Assembly: GCF_003732665.1 (NCBI RefSeq)
Contig: NZ_MOBP01000001.1
Span: 105,466 to 169,465, forward strand
Source: Pseudomonas frederiksbergensis
GTDB taxonomy: Bacteria > Pseudomonadota > Gammaproteobacteria > Pseudomonadales > Pseudomonadaceae
DNA: 64,000 nucleotides
Reading direction: 5' to 3'
Of this stretch, positions 27,547 to 36,684 are shown piece after piece. Position numbers and translations under genes: made by a program. Each line of letters opens with the position of its first letter. Within the stretch, counting starts at the first letter, position 1. The notes below the pieces were generated by a model. That model was not told the origin of the DNA. It did not search any database and saw nothing but the letters and a program-made list of their open reading frames with translations.

Positions 27547-28671
27547 ATGCGCTTAAGCGAATTCATCGTGGTAGAGGTCGATCGTGTCGTCGATGAATGG
27601 GAGCAGTTCGCTCGCGCGATCACGCCTGACGACAACCTGGATCGCGTCACCCTGCGCGATCACGCCCGCGCCATCCTGCTGGCCGCCGCACGGGACATGA
27701 ATACTGCGCAAACCGCCCAGGAGCAGGCCGCCAAGGCCAAGGGCGACGGCCCGGAGAAAACCCCCAGCCTGGATAAGGCCGCCGCCAGCCATGGCGAGTT
27801 GCGGCACAACGTCGGGTTTGACCTGGTACAGATGACCTCCGAATTCCGTCACTTGCGCGCGTGCGTGATCCGGTTGTGGGTCAACAGCCTGCAATCCCCG
27901 GACCTGGCTTATTTTCAGGACATGATCCGTTTCAACGAAGCCATCGACGAAGCCCTGGCCGAATCGACGGCGGCCTATGCCGATCAGGTCAATCATTCCC
28001 GGGATATTTTCCTGGCGATCCTCGGCCACGACCTGCGCGCACCGTTGCAAGCGGTGAGCATGTCCACCGAGATGCTGATGCGCAAAACGAAGCTTGAAGG
28101 CGATGCCCTGGCCTGTGCACACCACATCAAGCGCGGCACCCGACACATGGCGGCGATGGTCAGCGATTTGCTGGAGCTGGTGCGCAGTCGCCTGGGCAAG
28201 AGCCTGCCCATCGAACCGAAACCGATGGACCTGGCCGATGCCGCACACGAAGCGATTGCCCAGGCCTGCGCCGGCAATCCCGAATGCGATCCGACCATCA
28301 CCGTGCAAGGCGATACGCGCGGCACTTGGGATGCCGGGCGAATCAGTCAATTGCTACAAAATCTGATCGGCAATGCGTTGCAGCATGGCTCGAACAAGCA
28401 CGATGTCACGGTGGTGCTCAGCGGCGAGGTCGAAACCGTGCGCCTGACGGTGCATAACTATGGCGTGCCGATCCCGGAAGACGCGATCACCACGATCTTC
28501 GATCCTCTGGTGCGCAGCGCCGATGAAGAACTCGGGCAGCCGTCGACCAGCCTTGGCCTGGGGCTGTTTATCGTCAAGGAAGTGGTGAATGCCCATCAGG
28601 GCACGATCGAGGTCACGTCCAATGAAGTGGATGGGACGTTGTTTACGGTGGTGTTGCCCAGGAAGGTTTGA
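27547..28671 (+). CDS. Cytoplasmic sensor histidine kinase
   Basis: The 374-residue protein has no membrane helix. The N-terminal ~150 residues (MRLSEFIVVEVDRVVDEWEQ...) resemble the RsbRD-type sensory domain. The kinase core shows the H-box FLAILGHDLRAPLQAVSM near residue 157, N-box QLLQNLIGNALQHG near 273, and G2 box SLGLGLFIVKEVV near 340. The G1 motif is replaced by VHNYGVPIPED, as in many kinases of this subgroup. No response regulator is adjacent, so it is an orphan. A start at 27505 is possible but lacks a better binding site. Confidence 0.88.
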   Translation: MRLSEFIVVEVDRVVDEWEQFARAITPDDNLDRVTLRDHARAILLAAARDMNTAQTAQEQAAKAKGDGPEKTPSLDKAAASHGELRHNVGFDLVQMTSEFRHLRACVIRLWVNSLQSPDLAYFQDMIRFNEAIDEALAESTAAYADQVNHSRDIFLAILGHDLRAPLQAVSMSTEMLMRKTKLEGDALACAHHIKRGTRHMAAMVSDLLELVRSRLGKSLPIEPKPMDLADAAHEAIAQACAGNPECDPTITVQGDTRGTWDAGRISQLLQNLIGNALQHGSNKHDVTVVLSGEVETVRLTVHNYGVPIPEDAITTIFDPLVRSADEELGQPSTSLGLGLFIVKEVVNAHQGTIEVTSNEVDGTLFTVVLPRKV

Positions 28672-28695
28672 ATCAGGCAGACCGCGTTATCGTTT

Positions 28696-28768
28696 TTCGC
28701 GAGCAAGCCCGCTCCCACAGGGTTTGCGGTGTGCATAAATCCCCGGTGGAAGCGGGCTTGCTCGCGAA
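28696..28768. repeat. REP doublet, F-R arrangement
   Basis: Facing REP copies, the second degenerate (GGTGGAAGCGGG), lie between the convergent kinase and cbpM genes. Confidence 0.85.
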
Positions 28769-28804
28769 GGCGTCAGAACAATCACCACAAAAACTTCAAA
28801 ACAG

Positions 28805-29110
28805 CTACTCAACCACCAACCGCCCTAACCGCTGCTTGAGCATCCGGTTTTCAGCCCGCAGTTGCTGCACTTCTTCCAGCAAGTCCAGCGCCAGCGCGAC
28901 GCCTTCCCATTCCAGCTCCAGATCGCGCCGCAGCTTGGCGGCGCGTTTGGCCAGGATCAGTTCGTAATCGTTGAAACGCCAGTCCTTGGGCGCGGAGCCC
29001 TGAGGTTCGAGGATGCCGTGTTCGACGATTTCGATCACGTAGACGTCCGACAGGTCGGTCGCCTCACAGAATTCTGCCATGTCCAGATGAACGATCAGGG
29101 GACTGCTCAT
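28805..29110 (-). CDS. cbpM: Chaperone modulator CbpM
   Basis: The 101-residue protein has a MerR-like helix-turn-helix fold (DLSDVYVIEIVEHGILEP), then a leucine-rich coiled coil (LDLLEEVQQLRAENRMLKQR). CbpM binds the J-domain of CbpA and inhibits its co-chaperone activity. The gene follows cbpA on the same strand after 27 bases, the usual cbpA-cbpM order. Confidence 0.92.
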   Translation of the reverse strand: MSSPLIVHLDMAEFCEATDLSDVYVIEIVEHGILEPQGSAPKDWRFNDYELILAKRAAKLRRDLELEWEGVALALDLLEEVQQLRAENRMLKQRLGRLVVE

Positions 29111-29137
29111 TGTCAGTAGCTCCAGGGTTCTAGCGGA

Positions 29138-30088
29138 TCAAAAGTTTTCCCTTGGGTCGAACGCAGCTTTCTTCGCCAGCTCTTGCCACAAGGCCTTGAC
29201 CTCATCGTCCGAGGCTTTCGGCATCACGGCCTTGAGCTGCACGAACAGGAAGCCACGCTCGCCCTTCTTGTTCAGCAAACCGTGGCCCTTGGCACGCATG
29301 CGCTGGCCGTTCTGGCTGCCGGCCGGGACCTTGAGGTTGATCTTGCCGGTCAGGGTCGGCACCGCCACTTCGGCACCCAACGCCAATTCCCATGGGGCCA
29401 GCGGCAAGGTGATGATCAGGTTCTCGCCTTCCACATCGAATTTCGGGTGCGGCGCGAAGCGGATGATCAGGAACAGGTCGCCATTGGCGCCGCCACCGGT
29501 GCCCGGAGCGCCCTGGCCCTTGAGGCGAATTCGCTCGCCGTCGGTCACACCGGCCGGGATCTTCACGTTCAGGCTTTTCGGCGTGTTGCTCACATGCTGG
29601 CCGGCCGCGTTGTATTGCGGCACCTGGAAGGTGACCTTCTTCGATTCGTTCGAGAGGGTTTCTTCCAGAAAAATTCCAAGTTCCATTTCCACGTCTTGCC
29701 CTCGACGTCCGGCACTGCGACGCGACTCTCCACCCCCAAAACCAGGCCCACGGTTGCCGAAGATCGAACTGAAGAAGTCCGAAAAATCGCCCGTGTCCTG
29801 ACCGCCACCGAAACCACCGCCGCCACCACGCCCCTGCCAGCCTGGCGGGCCTTGGAACGGTTGGCCGTGCTGGCCGTATTTGCGCAAGTCGTCGTACTCG
29901 GCACGCTTGTCCGCACTTTTCAGCGCTTCATAAGCTTCCGAGGCGTCCTTGAACTTGGCCTCGGCGTCCTTTTCCTTGCTGACGTCGGGGTGGTATTTGC
30001 GGGCCAGCTTGCGATAGGCGGCTTTAATCGTCTTATCGTCAGCGGTCGGTTCCACACCGAGAATCTTGTAATAGTCTTTGAAGTCCAT
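29138..30088 (-). CDS. cbpA: Curved-DNA-binding protein / DnaJ-like co-chaperone CbpA
   Basis: The 316-residue protein has an N-terminal J-domain with the HPD motif ([11 protein letters not shown]). A Gly/Phe-rich linker follows ([20 protein letters not shown]). Two C-terminal substrate-binding domains complete it. There is no CxxCxGxG zinc finger, which separates CbpA from DnaJ. It stimulates DnaK and binds curved DNA in stationary phase. The 299-bp region upstream (30089-30387) is shared with the divergent Hsp70-like gene; I see no clear promoter motif in it. Confidence 0.95.
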   Translation of the reverse strand: MDFKDYYKILGVEPTADDKTIKAAYRKLARKYHPDVSKEKDAEAKFKDASEAYEALKSADKRAEYDDLRKYGQHGQPFQGPPGWQGRGGGGGFGGGQDTGDFSDFFSSIFGNRGPGFGGGESRRSAGRRGQDVEMELGIFLEETLSNESKKVTFQVPQYNAAGQHVSNTPKSLNVKIPAGVTDGERIRLKGQGAPGTGGGANGDLFLIIRFAPHPKFDVEGENLIITLPLAPWELALGAEVAVPTLTGKINLKVPAGSQNGQRMRAKGHGLLNKKGERGFLFVQLKAVMPKASDDEVKALWQELAKKAAFDPRENF

Positions 30089-30387
30089 CTAAGGATCACC
30101 ATCCGTTATCAAAATCGCGCCGCTACCCCAGCAGCATGCGCTCATTGGCAGCCACCAGGTTGACCGATCTCAAGGTTGTGACCGGGCAGCGCATCAGAAG
30201 TTTATCGGCAGCGGCGGGCGGTTCTTGCGACCGCCAAATGGCTGCCAGGGTCGATGCAGACAAGTTTGGGGCATCGGGCCAGCTTATCAAGGCGCTATTC
30301 GTGGTGATTTAGCGGATAGTCGGCCTTCGAATCTTCGCCGCACTGGCATACACTGCGCGGCCGTTTTTTAACCGGAACTCGAAAGAC

Positions 30388-31662
30388 ATGAAAAACGCAT
30401 CCCCAGCCCGTGCCTGTGGTATCGACTTCGGCACGTCCAACTCCACCGTCGGCTGGCTGCGCCCCGGCATGGAAACGCTGATCGCGCTGGAGGACGACAA
30501 GATCACCCTGCCCTCGGTGGTCTTCTTCAACATCGAAGAACGCCGCCCGGTGTACGGCCGGCTGGCGCTGCACGAGTACCTGGAAGGCTATGAAGGCCGG
30601 CTGATGCGCTCGCTCAAGAGCCTGCTGGGCTCCAAGCTGATCAAGCACGACACCAGCGTCCTCGGCACGGCGATGCCGTTCAAGGACCTGCTCGGCCTGT
30701 TTATCGGCCAGTTGAAGAAACGCGCCGAAGCCGCCGCCGGTCGCGAGTTCGAAGAAGTGGTGCTGGGTCGCCCGGTGTTTTTCGTCGATGACGATGAAAT
30801 GGCCGACCAGGAAGCGGAAAACACCCTGGTGGACGTGGCCCGCGCCATTGGCTTCAAGGATGTGTCATTCCAGTACGAACCGATTGCCGCCGCGTTCGAC
30901 TACGAGTCGACCATCGAAAAAGAAGAGCTTGTCCTGATTGTGGACATCGGCGGTGGTACGTCCGACTTCTCCCTGGTGCGCCTGTCCCCTGAGCGGCGCA
31001 TGCACGACAACCGTCACGACGACATCCTCGCCACCGGCGGCGTGCACATCGGCGGGACCGATTTCGACAAGCAACTGAGCCTCCAAGGCCTGATGCCGCT
31101 GTTCGGCTACGGCAGCCGCATGAAGAGCGGCGCCTACATGCCCACCAGCCACCACATGAACCTGGCGACCTGGCACACCATCAACTCGGTGTACTCGCAA
31201 AAGTCGACCCTGGCCCTGGGCAGCATGCGCTACGACATCGAAGACACCGGCGGCATTGATCGCCTGTTCAAGCTGATCGACCAGCGTGCCGGCCACTGGC
31301 TGGCCATGGAAGTGGAAGAAACCAAGATCCAGCTGACCCACGCCGACAGCCGCCATGTGCCGCTGGACCGCATCGAGCCAGGCCTGAGCGTGGAACTGAC
31401 CCGCGCCCTGTTCGAATCCGCCATCGACAACCTGCTGGAGCGCGTGCGCAACAGCGTCACGCAACTGCTCAACGATGCCAACGTGCGGGTTGATCAGGTC
31501 GATACGGTGTTCTTCACCGGCGGTTCCAGCGGCATCCCGGCACTGCGCAACAGCGTCTCGGCGATGCTGCCGAATGCGCGGCATGTGGAAGGGAATATCT
31601 TTGGCAGCATCGGCAGTGGTTTGGCGATTGAGGCGATGAAGCGTTACGGGTCGATGGATTGA
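30388..31662 (+). CDS. yegD: Hsp70-family protein, YegD-like
   Basis: The 424-residue protein has an Hsp70/actin-type ATPase domain. The phosphate-1 loop is GIDFGTSNSTVGW near residue 11, the phosphate-2 loop is LIVDIGGGTSDFSLV near 189, and the adenosine site is VFFTGGSSGIPALR near 375. It lacks the C-terminal substrate-binding domain of DnaK, as in E. coli YegD. Its partner co-chaperone is unknown, but the divergent cbpA-cbpM pair makes a functional link attractive. Confidence 0.88.
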   Translation: MKNASPARACGIDFGTSNSTVGWLRPGMETLIALEDDKITLPSVVFFNIEERRPVYGRLALHEYLEGYEGRLMRSLKSLLGSKLIKHDTSVLGTAMPFKDLLGLFIGQLKKRAEAAAGREFEEVVLGRPVFFVDDDEMADQEAENTLVDVARAIGFKDVSFQYEPIAAAFDYESTIEKEELVLIVDIGGGTSDFSLVRLSPERRMHDNRHDDILATGGVHIGGTDFDKQLSLQGLMPLFGYGSRMKSGAYMPTSHHMNLATWHTINSVYSQKSTLALGSMRYDIEDTGGIDRLFKLIDQRAGHWLAMEVEETKIQLTHADSRHVPLDRIEPGLSVELTRALFESAIDNLLERVRNSVTQLLNDANVRVDQVDTVFFTGGSSGIPALRNSVSAMLPNARHVEGNIFGSIGSGLAIEAMKRYGSMD

Positions 31663-31682
31663 TCTGAAACCGGGTCGCGCCC

Positions 31683-31706
31683 TTCGCGGGCAAGCCCGCT
31701 CCCACA
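31683..31706 (+). repeat. Single REP copy
   Basis: One unpaired REP (GCGGGCAAGCCCGCTCCCACA form) lies just upstream of the second long palindromic repeat. Confidence 0.8.
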
Positions 31707-31717
31707 TTCGACCGCAT

Positions 31718-31830
31718 GATCGTTCCCACGCTCTGCGTGGGAATGCAGCCCGGGACGCTCCGCGTCCCATTCGAGAGCTGGAACGCGGAGCGTCCCTTGA
31801 GGCATTCCCACGCGGAGCGTGGGAACGATC
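31718..31830. repeat. Long palindromic repeat GATCGTTCCCACGC..., copy 2
   Basis: This 113-bp copy has the same mirror ends as the copy at 25454-25562, with a diverged centre (GACGCTCCGCGTCCC). It lies between convergent genes and may act as a terminator. Confidence 0.9.
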
Positions 31831-31840
31831 ATCTACCCAA

Positions 31841-32854
31841 TCAAACCATCCCCACCAACTTCAACTCACTCTTCAGATACGCGTAATAAATCGGCCCCGC
31901 CACCACCCCCGGCAGGCCGAACGCGGCCTCGAACACCAGCATTGCCAACAGCAACTCCCACGACTTGGCACTGATCTGCCCGCCGACGATGCGGGCGTTG
32001 AGGAAGTATTCGAGCTTGTGGATAAAAATCAGATAACCCAACGCCGCCACCGCGACCCAGATCGACAGCGACAGACCGACGATGGTGATCAGGGTGTTCG
32101 ACATCAGGTTGCCGATTACCGGCAGCAGGCCGAGCAGGAAGGTCAGGACGATCAGGGTTTTGGTCAGCGGCAGCTTGATGCCGAACATCGGCAGGATCAC
32201 CGCCAGGAAAATCCCGGTGAAGAAGGTGTTGAGCAGGGAAATCTTGATCTGCGCGAACACGATGTTGCGAAACGCCTGGACCAGCAGGTGCAAGCGGTCG
32301 AACAACGCGGCGGCCAGCGGCTTGCGCTTGGTCACGTCGGGCACGCGCTGCAGGGCGATGATCGCGCCCAGCACCATGCCGATCAGCAACGTCACGAACA
32401 TGTGCGCCGCATCCTTGCCCACCAGTTGCAAGTCGCTGAGGTGTTTGCTCATCCATTCGCCGATGGCCACACGGAATTCGGCAGCGCTGGCCGGCAGGTA
32501 AACATCGATGAACGGCGGCAGTTGCCCGCGGGCGCGGTCAACCACGTGCATGAATTTGTCGAGGGAAGCGCCGGGGTTTTCCGCTTCGTGCAACAGGAAG
32601 CTGATAGCGCCGGCAAAGATCAGCGCCAGCACGCTGACCACCAAAGTGCCCAGCAACGCCACCGCCAACCAACGGGCGCGGCGGCCTTCGATCAGCCGCT
32701 GCAATTGCGGCGTGAGCATGTTGACCAGTTCGAACACCAACAGCCCGGCCAGCAGGCTGGGTAACAGGCGCAGCGGGATGACCAGCAGCAATCCACCGAA
32801 GATGATGACCCAACTGATTAACAGCAAGACGTGACGTTGAGAAAACGTTGGCAT
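31841..32854 (-). CDS. AI-2E family transporter (PerM/YhhT type)
   Basis: The 337-residue membrane protein has paired helices at both ends (HVLLLISWVIIFGGLLLVIPL; LAMLVFEAAFGLPGVVAGPIYYAYL, both split by loops) and a central amphipathic region. LLGLLPVIGNLMSNTLI near residue 240 is a family signature. The family was named for autoinducer-2 export, but many members are Na+/H+ antiporters or have unknown substrates, so the role is open. Confidence 0.87.
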   Translation of the reverse strand: MPTFSQRHVLLLISWVIIFGGLLLVIPLRLLPSLLAGLLVFELVNMLTPQLQRLIEGRRARWLAVALLGTLVVSVLALIFAGAISFLLHEAENPGASLDKFMHVVDRARGQLPPFIDVYLPASAAEFRVAIGEWMSKHLSDLQLVGKDAAHMFVTLLIGMVLGAIIALQRVPDVTKRKPLAAALFDRLHLLVQAFRNIVFAQIKISLLNTFFTGIFLAVILPMFGIKLPLTKTLIVLTFLLGLLPVIGNLMSNTLITIVGLSLSIWVAVAALGYLIFIHKLEYFLNARIVGGQISAKSWELLLAMLVFEAAFGLPGVVAGPIYYAYLKSELKLVGMV

Positions 32855-32981
32855 ACAGCCTCAAAACGAACGGCGTAAAAGGATGGGCAGTCTGCCAGCG
32901 ATCCGGGGCCAGCACTAGGGATTGTGTAGGTCGACCTTGGTCGGGGGACTGACGGCTTTTTGCAGTGCCCTGACTGGCCTC

Positions 32982-33118
32982 TTCGCGAGCAGGCTCGCTC
33001 CCACATGAGTCCGGCAAACATAGATCCAATGTGGGAGCGGGCTTGCTCGCGAAAGCGGTGTGTCAGTCGCCATCAACTTAACTGTTACACCGCATTCGCG
33101 AGCAAGCCCGCTCCCACA
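32982..33118. repeat. Triple REP cluster, F-R-F
   Basis: Three REP copies in alternating orientation lie between the transporter start and the psiF-like stop. The first is the AGGCTCGC variant. The rest of the gap (32855-33143) holds nothing else recognisable. Confidence 0.9.
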
Positions 33119-33143
33119 CAATGATCGTGTTTATCCCGACGGC

Positions 33144-33449
33144 TTATTTTTTCTTCAGGCAATCACTCATGAAGGTTTTGCGCGCATCGCCCGTGAGGGC
33201 TTTGGTTTTGGCGTCGGCGTTGCAGGTCTTCATTTTCTCTTGCTGCGGGGTCAGGACTTTCGCGTCATTGGCCGCCGGGGCGGCTTTGAGGCAGGTGCTC
33301 ATGAATGTCTTGCGCTCATCGCCCTTGAGGCTTTTCGCGGTAGCGTCGGCATTGCAGGTGGTCATTTTGTTCTGTTGGGCCGTGGCGGCGAAGCCCTGGG
33401 AGCAGAGCAGCAAACCGATCATCAACAAAGGGACACGCAACATCTTCAT
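33144..33449 (-). CDS. PsiF-family periplasmic protein
   Basis: The 101-residue protein has a signal peptide (MLRVPLLMIGLLLCSQGFAA) and two PsiF repeats, each with the pattern MxTCNADA...KxLxGDxRKTFMSxCLK. Each repeat has two cysteines that could form a disulfide. PsiF was named as phosphate-starvation-inducible in E. coli; its function is unknown. The start at 33449 has AAGGAG 9 bases upstream. Confidence 0.9.
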   Translation of the reverse strand: MKMLRVPLLMIGLLLCSQGFAATAQQNKMTTCNADATAKSLKGDERKTFMSTCLKAAPAANDAKVLTPQQEKMKTCNADAKTKALTGDARKTFMSDCLKKK

Positions 33450-33513
33450 GGAGTTTTCTCCTTGTTGCCGCACCGATGGATGCGGCCTCGCCCTGAAGTG
33501 TAGACAAAGGCTG

Positions 33514-34320
33514 TTACACCTTCCTGCCGTCGAGATGACTGCGTCGATACTGCTCCGGCGTGCACCCGGCCTGGCGCGCGAACATCGCAATAAACGCCGA
33601 TCCGGTGCTGTAGCCCATGTCGAAGGCGATTTCCTGGATGCTGCGTGGGCTGTCCAGCGCTTCGATGGCGGCGAGAAAGCGCAGGCGCAACCGCCATTCG
33701 CCGAAACTCATGCCCAATTCCCGCACGAACTGGCGGGCCAGGGTGCGTTCGCTGACATGAATCTGCGCCGCCCAATCTGCCAATGGCCGGTTATCCCCCG
33801 GCTCGGCCTGCAACGCTTCGAGTATCCCGAGCAGCCCCGGACTGCTGGCGTAAGGCAGATAACAGGCGTGCTCGGGCGCTTGTTGCAGTTGATCCACCAA
33901 CACTTGCGCCAAACGCACATCGGTTTCGCGCTCGGGAATCTTCACGTCCCGGGCAGCGAAGTCCTTGAGGATCGCTTTGAGAATGTCGCTGATGGCCAGG
34001 GTGCAGGCCTGTTGCGGCAAGTCCCGGCACAGCAATGGCGCCAGGCACACCGCACGGTAGTTGATCGGCTGGTTGCTGTAGAAACTGTGCTCGGTGTGCG
34101 GCGGCACCCAGACCGCATACTGCGGCGGCGACATAAAGCGGCTGTTGCCGATTTCCATGTGCAACACGCCGCTGGACGAATACTCCAGCGTGCCCCACGG
34201 ATGGCGGTGGGCCGAGGCGTATTCGTGGGTGTCGAAGTCGGCGTAACGGAAGTACACCGGGGCCGGCAGTTCGCTGAAATCCAGCAGATCGATGTGTTTG
34301 CGGGTCATGCTGTCCGTCAT
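33514..34320 (-). CDS. AraC-family transcriptional regulator
   Basis: The 268-residue regulator has an N-terminal cupin sensor (YASAHRHPWGTLEYSSSGVL; VWVPPHTEHSFYS). The C-terminal double helix-turn-helix has VSERTLARQFVRELGMSFGEW, split, and IQEIAFDMGYSTGSAFIAMF. It is divergent from an EamA transporter with an inverted repeat between them, so it probably controls that exporter. The NimR-type subgroup of AraC regulators has this layout. The first ATG or the second (MTRKHIDLL, 34308) could be the start. Confidence 0.9.
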   Translation of the reverse strand: MTDSMTRKHIDLLDFSELPAPVYFRYADFDTHEYASAHRHPWGTLEYSSSGVLHMEIGNSRFMSPPQYAVWVPPHTEHSFYSNQPINYRAVCLAPLLCRDLPQQACTLAISDILKAILKDFAARDVKIPERETDVRLAQVLVDQLQQAPEHACYLPYASSPGLLGILEALQAEPGDNRPLADWAAQIHVSERTLARQFVRELGMSFGEWRLRLRFLAAIEALDSPRSIQEIAFDMGYSTGSAFIAMFARQAGCTPEQYRRSHLDGRKV

Positions 34321-34330
34321 CAGGGGCAGG

Positions 34331-34366
34331 TTGTCTGGATTGGAGTATAGGCTTGCATCCAGACAA
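34331..34366. promoter_or_regulatory. Inverted repeat operator between araC-like and eamA genes
   Basis: TTGTCTGGAT and ATCCAGACAA are perfect 10-bp inverted arms with a 16-bp spacer. The whole element lies within the 86-bp divergent gap and is the natural binding site for the AraC-type regulator. Confidence 0.65.
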
Positions 34367-34406
34367 GCGGATAATTGCCCCTCATCAACGCTCTGGTTTT
34401 CCGCTT

Positions 34407-35294
34407 ATGCAATACGCTTATCCCCTGCTGGCCATTCTGATCTGGGCCGGCAATACCGTGATCACCAAAATGTCGGCTGGCGCGATTTTCCCCGCCGAGA
34501 TCGGCTTCTATCGCTGGCTGCTGGCCGGGATTCTGTTCACGCCGTTCATGCTCAAACCGGTGATCGCCCACTGGCCACTGATCCGCCCGAACCTGGGCAA
34601 GATTTTCATCCTCGGCGTGCTCGGCATGGCGGTCTATCAGAGCCTGGCGTACTTCGCGGCGAGCCTGACCACCGCCACCAACATGGGCATCATCCTGTCG
34701 CTGATGCCATTGATGTCCCTGGCCATGGCGATTATCAGCCTCGGCCAGCGCCTGACCGCCGGCGCCCTGGCCGGCGCGGTGCTGTCGTTCGCCGGCGTGC
34801 TGGTGGTGGTGTCATCCGGCAGTCTCAGTTCATTGCTGGAACACGGGGTGAACCTGGGCGATGCGATGATGCTGATCGCGACCCTGGCCTACGCGATCTA
34901 CAGCACGCTGCTGAAGAAATGGCAGTTGCGCCTGCCGCCGCTGGTGTTGCTGTATTTGCAGGTATTGGTGGCGGTGGTGGTGCTGTTTCCGCTGTTCGCG
35001 GTCTCCTCGAAAACCGGCCTGACGCAGCAGAACATTCCGCTGGTGCTCTACGCCTGCCTGCTGGCCTCGATGATTGCGCCGCTGGCGTGGATGCAAGCCG
35101 TGGTGCGCCTGGGCCCGAGCCGCACCACGCTGTTTTTCAATCTGCTGCCGGTGATGACCGCGTTGATTGCGGCGGTGGTGCTGCATGAACAGTTGGCGCT
35201 GTATCACCTGGTGGGTGGGGTGTTGACGTTGGGTGGGGTGATTCTTTCGGAGCGGTGGACCACCGTTTTGGGCCGCAGGATTGGCGTTGCCTGA
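34407..35294 (+). CDS. EamA/DMT-family exporter
   Basis: The 295-residue membrane protein has ten predicted helices in two EamA repeats. The first begins YPLLAILIWAGNTVITK, and the second begins LGDAMMLIATLAYAIYSTLL (split) and ends GGVLTLGGVILSERW. Members export amino acids, metabolites or drugs. The start at 34407 is the first Met of the membrane fold; the longer frame overlaps the regulator's operator. Likely regulated by the divergent AraC-type gene. Confidence 0.9.
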   Translation: MQYAYPLLAILIWAGNTVITKMSAGAIFPAEIGFYRWLLAGILFTPFMLKPVIAHWPLIRPNLGKIFILGVLGMAVYQSLAYFAASLTTATNMGIILSLMPLMSLAMAIISLGQRLTAGALAGAVLSFAGVLVVVSSGSLSSLLEHGVNLGDAMMLIATLAYAIYSTLLKKWQLRLPPLVLLYLQVLVAVVVLFPLFAVSSKTGLTQQNIPLVLYACLLASMIAPLAWMQAVVRLGPSRTTLFFNLLPVMTALIAAVVLHEQLALYHLVGGVLTLGGVILSERWTTVLGRRIGVA

Positions 35295-35303
35295 ACCGAC
35301 GCT

Positions 35304-35368
35304 TTCGCGAGCAAGCCCGCTCCCACCTTTGGAATGCATTCCCTTGTGGGAGCGGGCTTGCTCGCGAA
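35304..35368. repeat. REP doublet, F-R arrangement
   Basis: Facing REP copies with a 17-bp spacer (TTTGGAATGCATTCCC, itself palindromic) lie between the convergent eamA and lipase genes and could serve as terminator. Confidence 0.9.
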
Positions 35369-35390
35369 GAACGATGACGCGGTCTACCGG

Positions 35391-36281
35391 CTAAACCCCC
35401 GCCGCTTTTAATCGCGCCGCATGCTCGATAAACAACCGCACCGGCTCCGCGCCCTTCCCCACCAACCCCAGCGACTGATTGACGATGTCGAAGTGATCCA
35501 TCGGGTATTCATCACCAATCACCGTCCCCAGGTGCGAGCTGTAACGCCCGACCATCCCGTCGCAATGCCCCTTTTCCCGCACAAAGGTCGTGGCGAATAA
35601 CCGGCAAAACCGATTGGTCCCGTCGAACAGATTGCCGCCACGATCGGTCTTGCCCGGTTGCAAGGTCCCGGACCAGGAGTAATAACGCACGCCGTTGACC
35701 TCTTCCGGCCCGTGCCCGCCCCAGGTTTCAGGCAAACCCTGTGGGTATTGCTGGTTGAACAGCGCCACGCCTGCCGTGGTCAAGGATTCGTGGGACGCAT
35801 GAATGTCCACCGGCAGTTTCGGCCCGCGATAGCCGGTTTCCATCAGGCTCATCAACGCGCCAATGATTCGCAGTAAAAACGCGAGCAAACGCCCCTTGGC
35901 ACTGTCAGCCGGATAGTGCTTGTGCAGGTAATCCGCCAGTTCCGAACCATGATTGGGTCCGGCCACCGAGGTCACCGAAGCGACCCGGTCCGGGCGCTTT
36001 GCGGCGGCATAACGGGCAGTCAACGAGCCCTGGCTGTGGCCGATCAGGTTGACCTTCTCGGCACCGGTTTCCCGCAGGATCTCGTCGATCCGCGCCAGCA
36101 ACTGCTCGCCGCGCACTTCGGTGGAATTGAGCGGCGATACCTGCACCGCGAACACCACCGCACCACCGCGGCGCAACGCCGAGATGATTCCGTACCAGTA
36201 CGGGTAGAGCAGCAAACGGATAAACCCGAGCATTCCCGGGACCAGCACCAACGGGTAACGCGTGGCGGAACCTTGCGACAT
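35391..36281 (-). CDS. Triacylglycerol lipase / esterase, alpha/beta hydrolase
   Basis: The 296-residue protein begins YPLVLVPGMLGFIRLLLYPY, the oxyanion and cap-start region of Pseudomonas lactonising lipases. The nucleophile elbow is LIGHSQGSLTARYAA near residue 97. CDGMVGRYSSHLG near 239 and MDHFDIVNQ near 257 fit the Asp and His of the triad and the calcium-site region. Unlike secreted LipA there is no signal peptide when the start with AAGGATG upstream is used. An intracellular or non-classically exported enzyme is possible. The substrate is not known. Confidence 0.85.
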   Translation of the reverse strand: MSQGSATRYPLVLVPGMLGFIRLLLYPYWYGIISALRRGGAVVFAVQVSPLNSTEVRGEQLLARIDEILRETGAEKVNLIGHSQGSLTARYAAAKRPDRVASVTSVAGPNHGSELADYLHKHYPADSAKGRLLAFLLRIIGALMSLMETGYRGPKLPVDIHASHESLTTAGVALFNQQYPQGLPETWGGHGPEEVNGVRYYSWSGTLQPGKTDRGGNLFDGTNRFCRLFATTFVREKGHCDGMVGRYSSHLGTVIGDEYPMDHFDIVNQSLGLVGKGAEPVRLFIEHAARLKAAGV

Positions 36282-36378
36282 GGGCGGACATCCTTGTAAT
36301 CGGTGAGGTGACGCAAGGCGGGATGCAAGACATCCGCCAAGCATCGCCAGCGAAGATGACCAGTCTATGACAACCGCG

Positions 36379-36684
36379 TTACTTCAGCCCAACCACCCCT
36401 GCCACGATCAGCCCCACCGAGACCAGTTTCAGCGCCGTCAGGCTTTCGCCCAACAACGCAAACCCGAGAAACACCGTGCCCAGGGAACCGATGGCAGTCC
36501 AGATCGGATAGGCGATGCTCACCGGCAACTCGCGCATGGCCAGGGTCAGGAAATAAATCCCGCCCACCGCTGCCACGACTGTGATCACCGACGGCCAGAG
36601 CCGGGTGAAGCCTTCGGCGTACTTCATGCCCATGGCGAAGGTGACTTCGAACCCGGCAGCGATCAGCAAGAACAGCCAGGCCAT
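36379..36684 (-). CDS. Small multidrug resistance protein, SugE/Gdx-like
   Basis: The 101-residue protein has four helices and begins AWLFLLIAAGFEVTFAMGMK. The glutamate in AAGFEV (about residue 13) is the conserved proton/substrate carboxylate of SMR transporters. YPIWTAIGSLGTVFLGFALL resembles Gdx/SugE more than EmrE. Gdx proteins export guanidinium; others export quaternary ammonium compounds. It starts directly at the azoR stop codon, so both are on one transcript. Confidence 0.87.
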   Translation of the reverse strand: MAWLFLLIAAGFEVTFAMGMKYAEGFTRLWPSVITVVAAVGGIYFLTLAMRELPVSIAYPIWTAIGSLGTVFLGFALLGESLTALKLVSVGLIVAGVVGLK

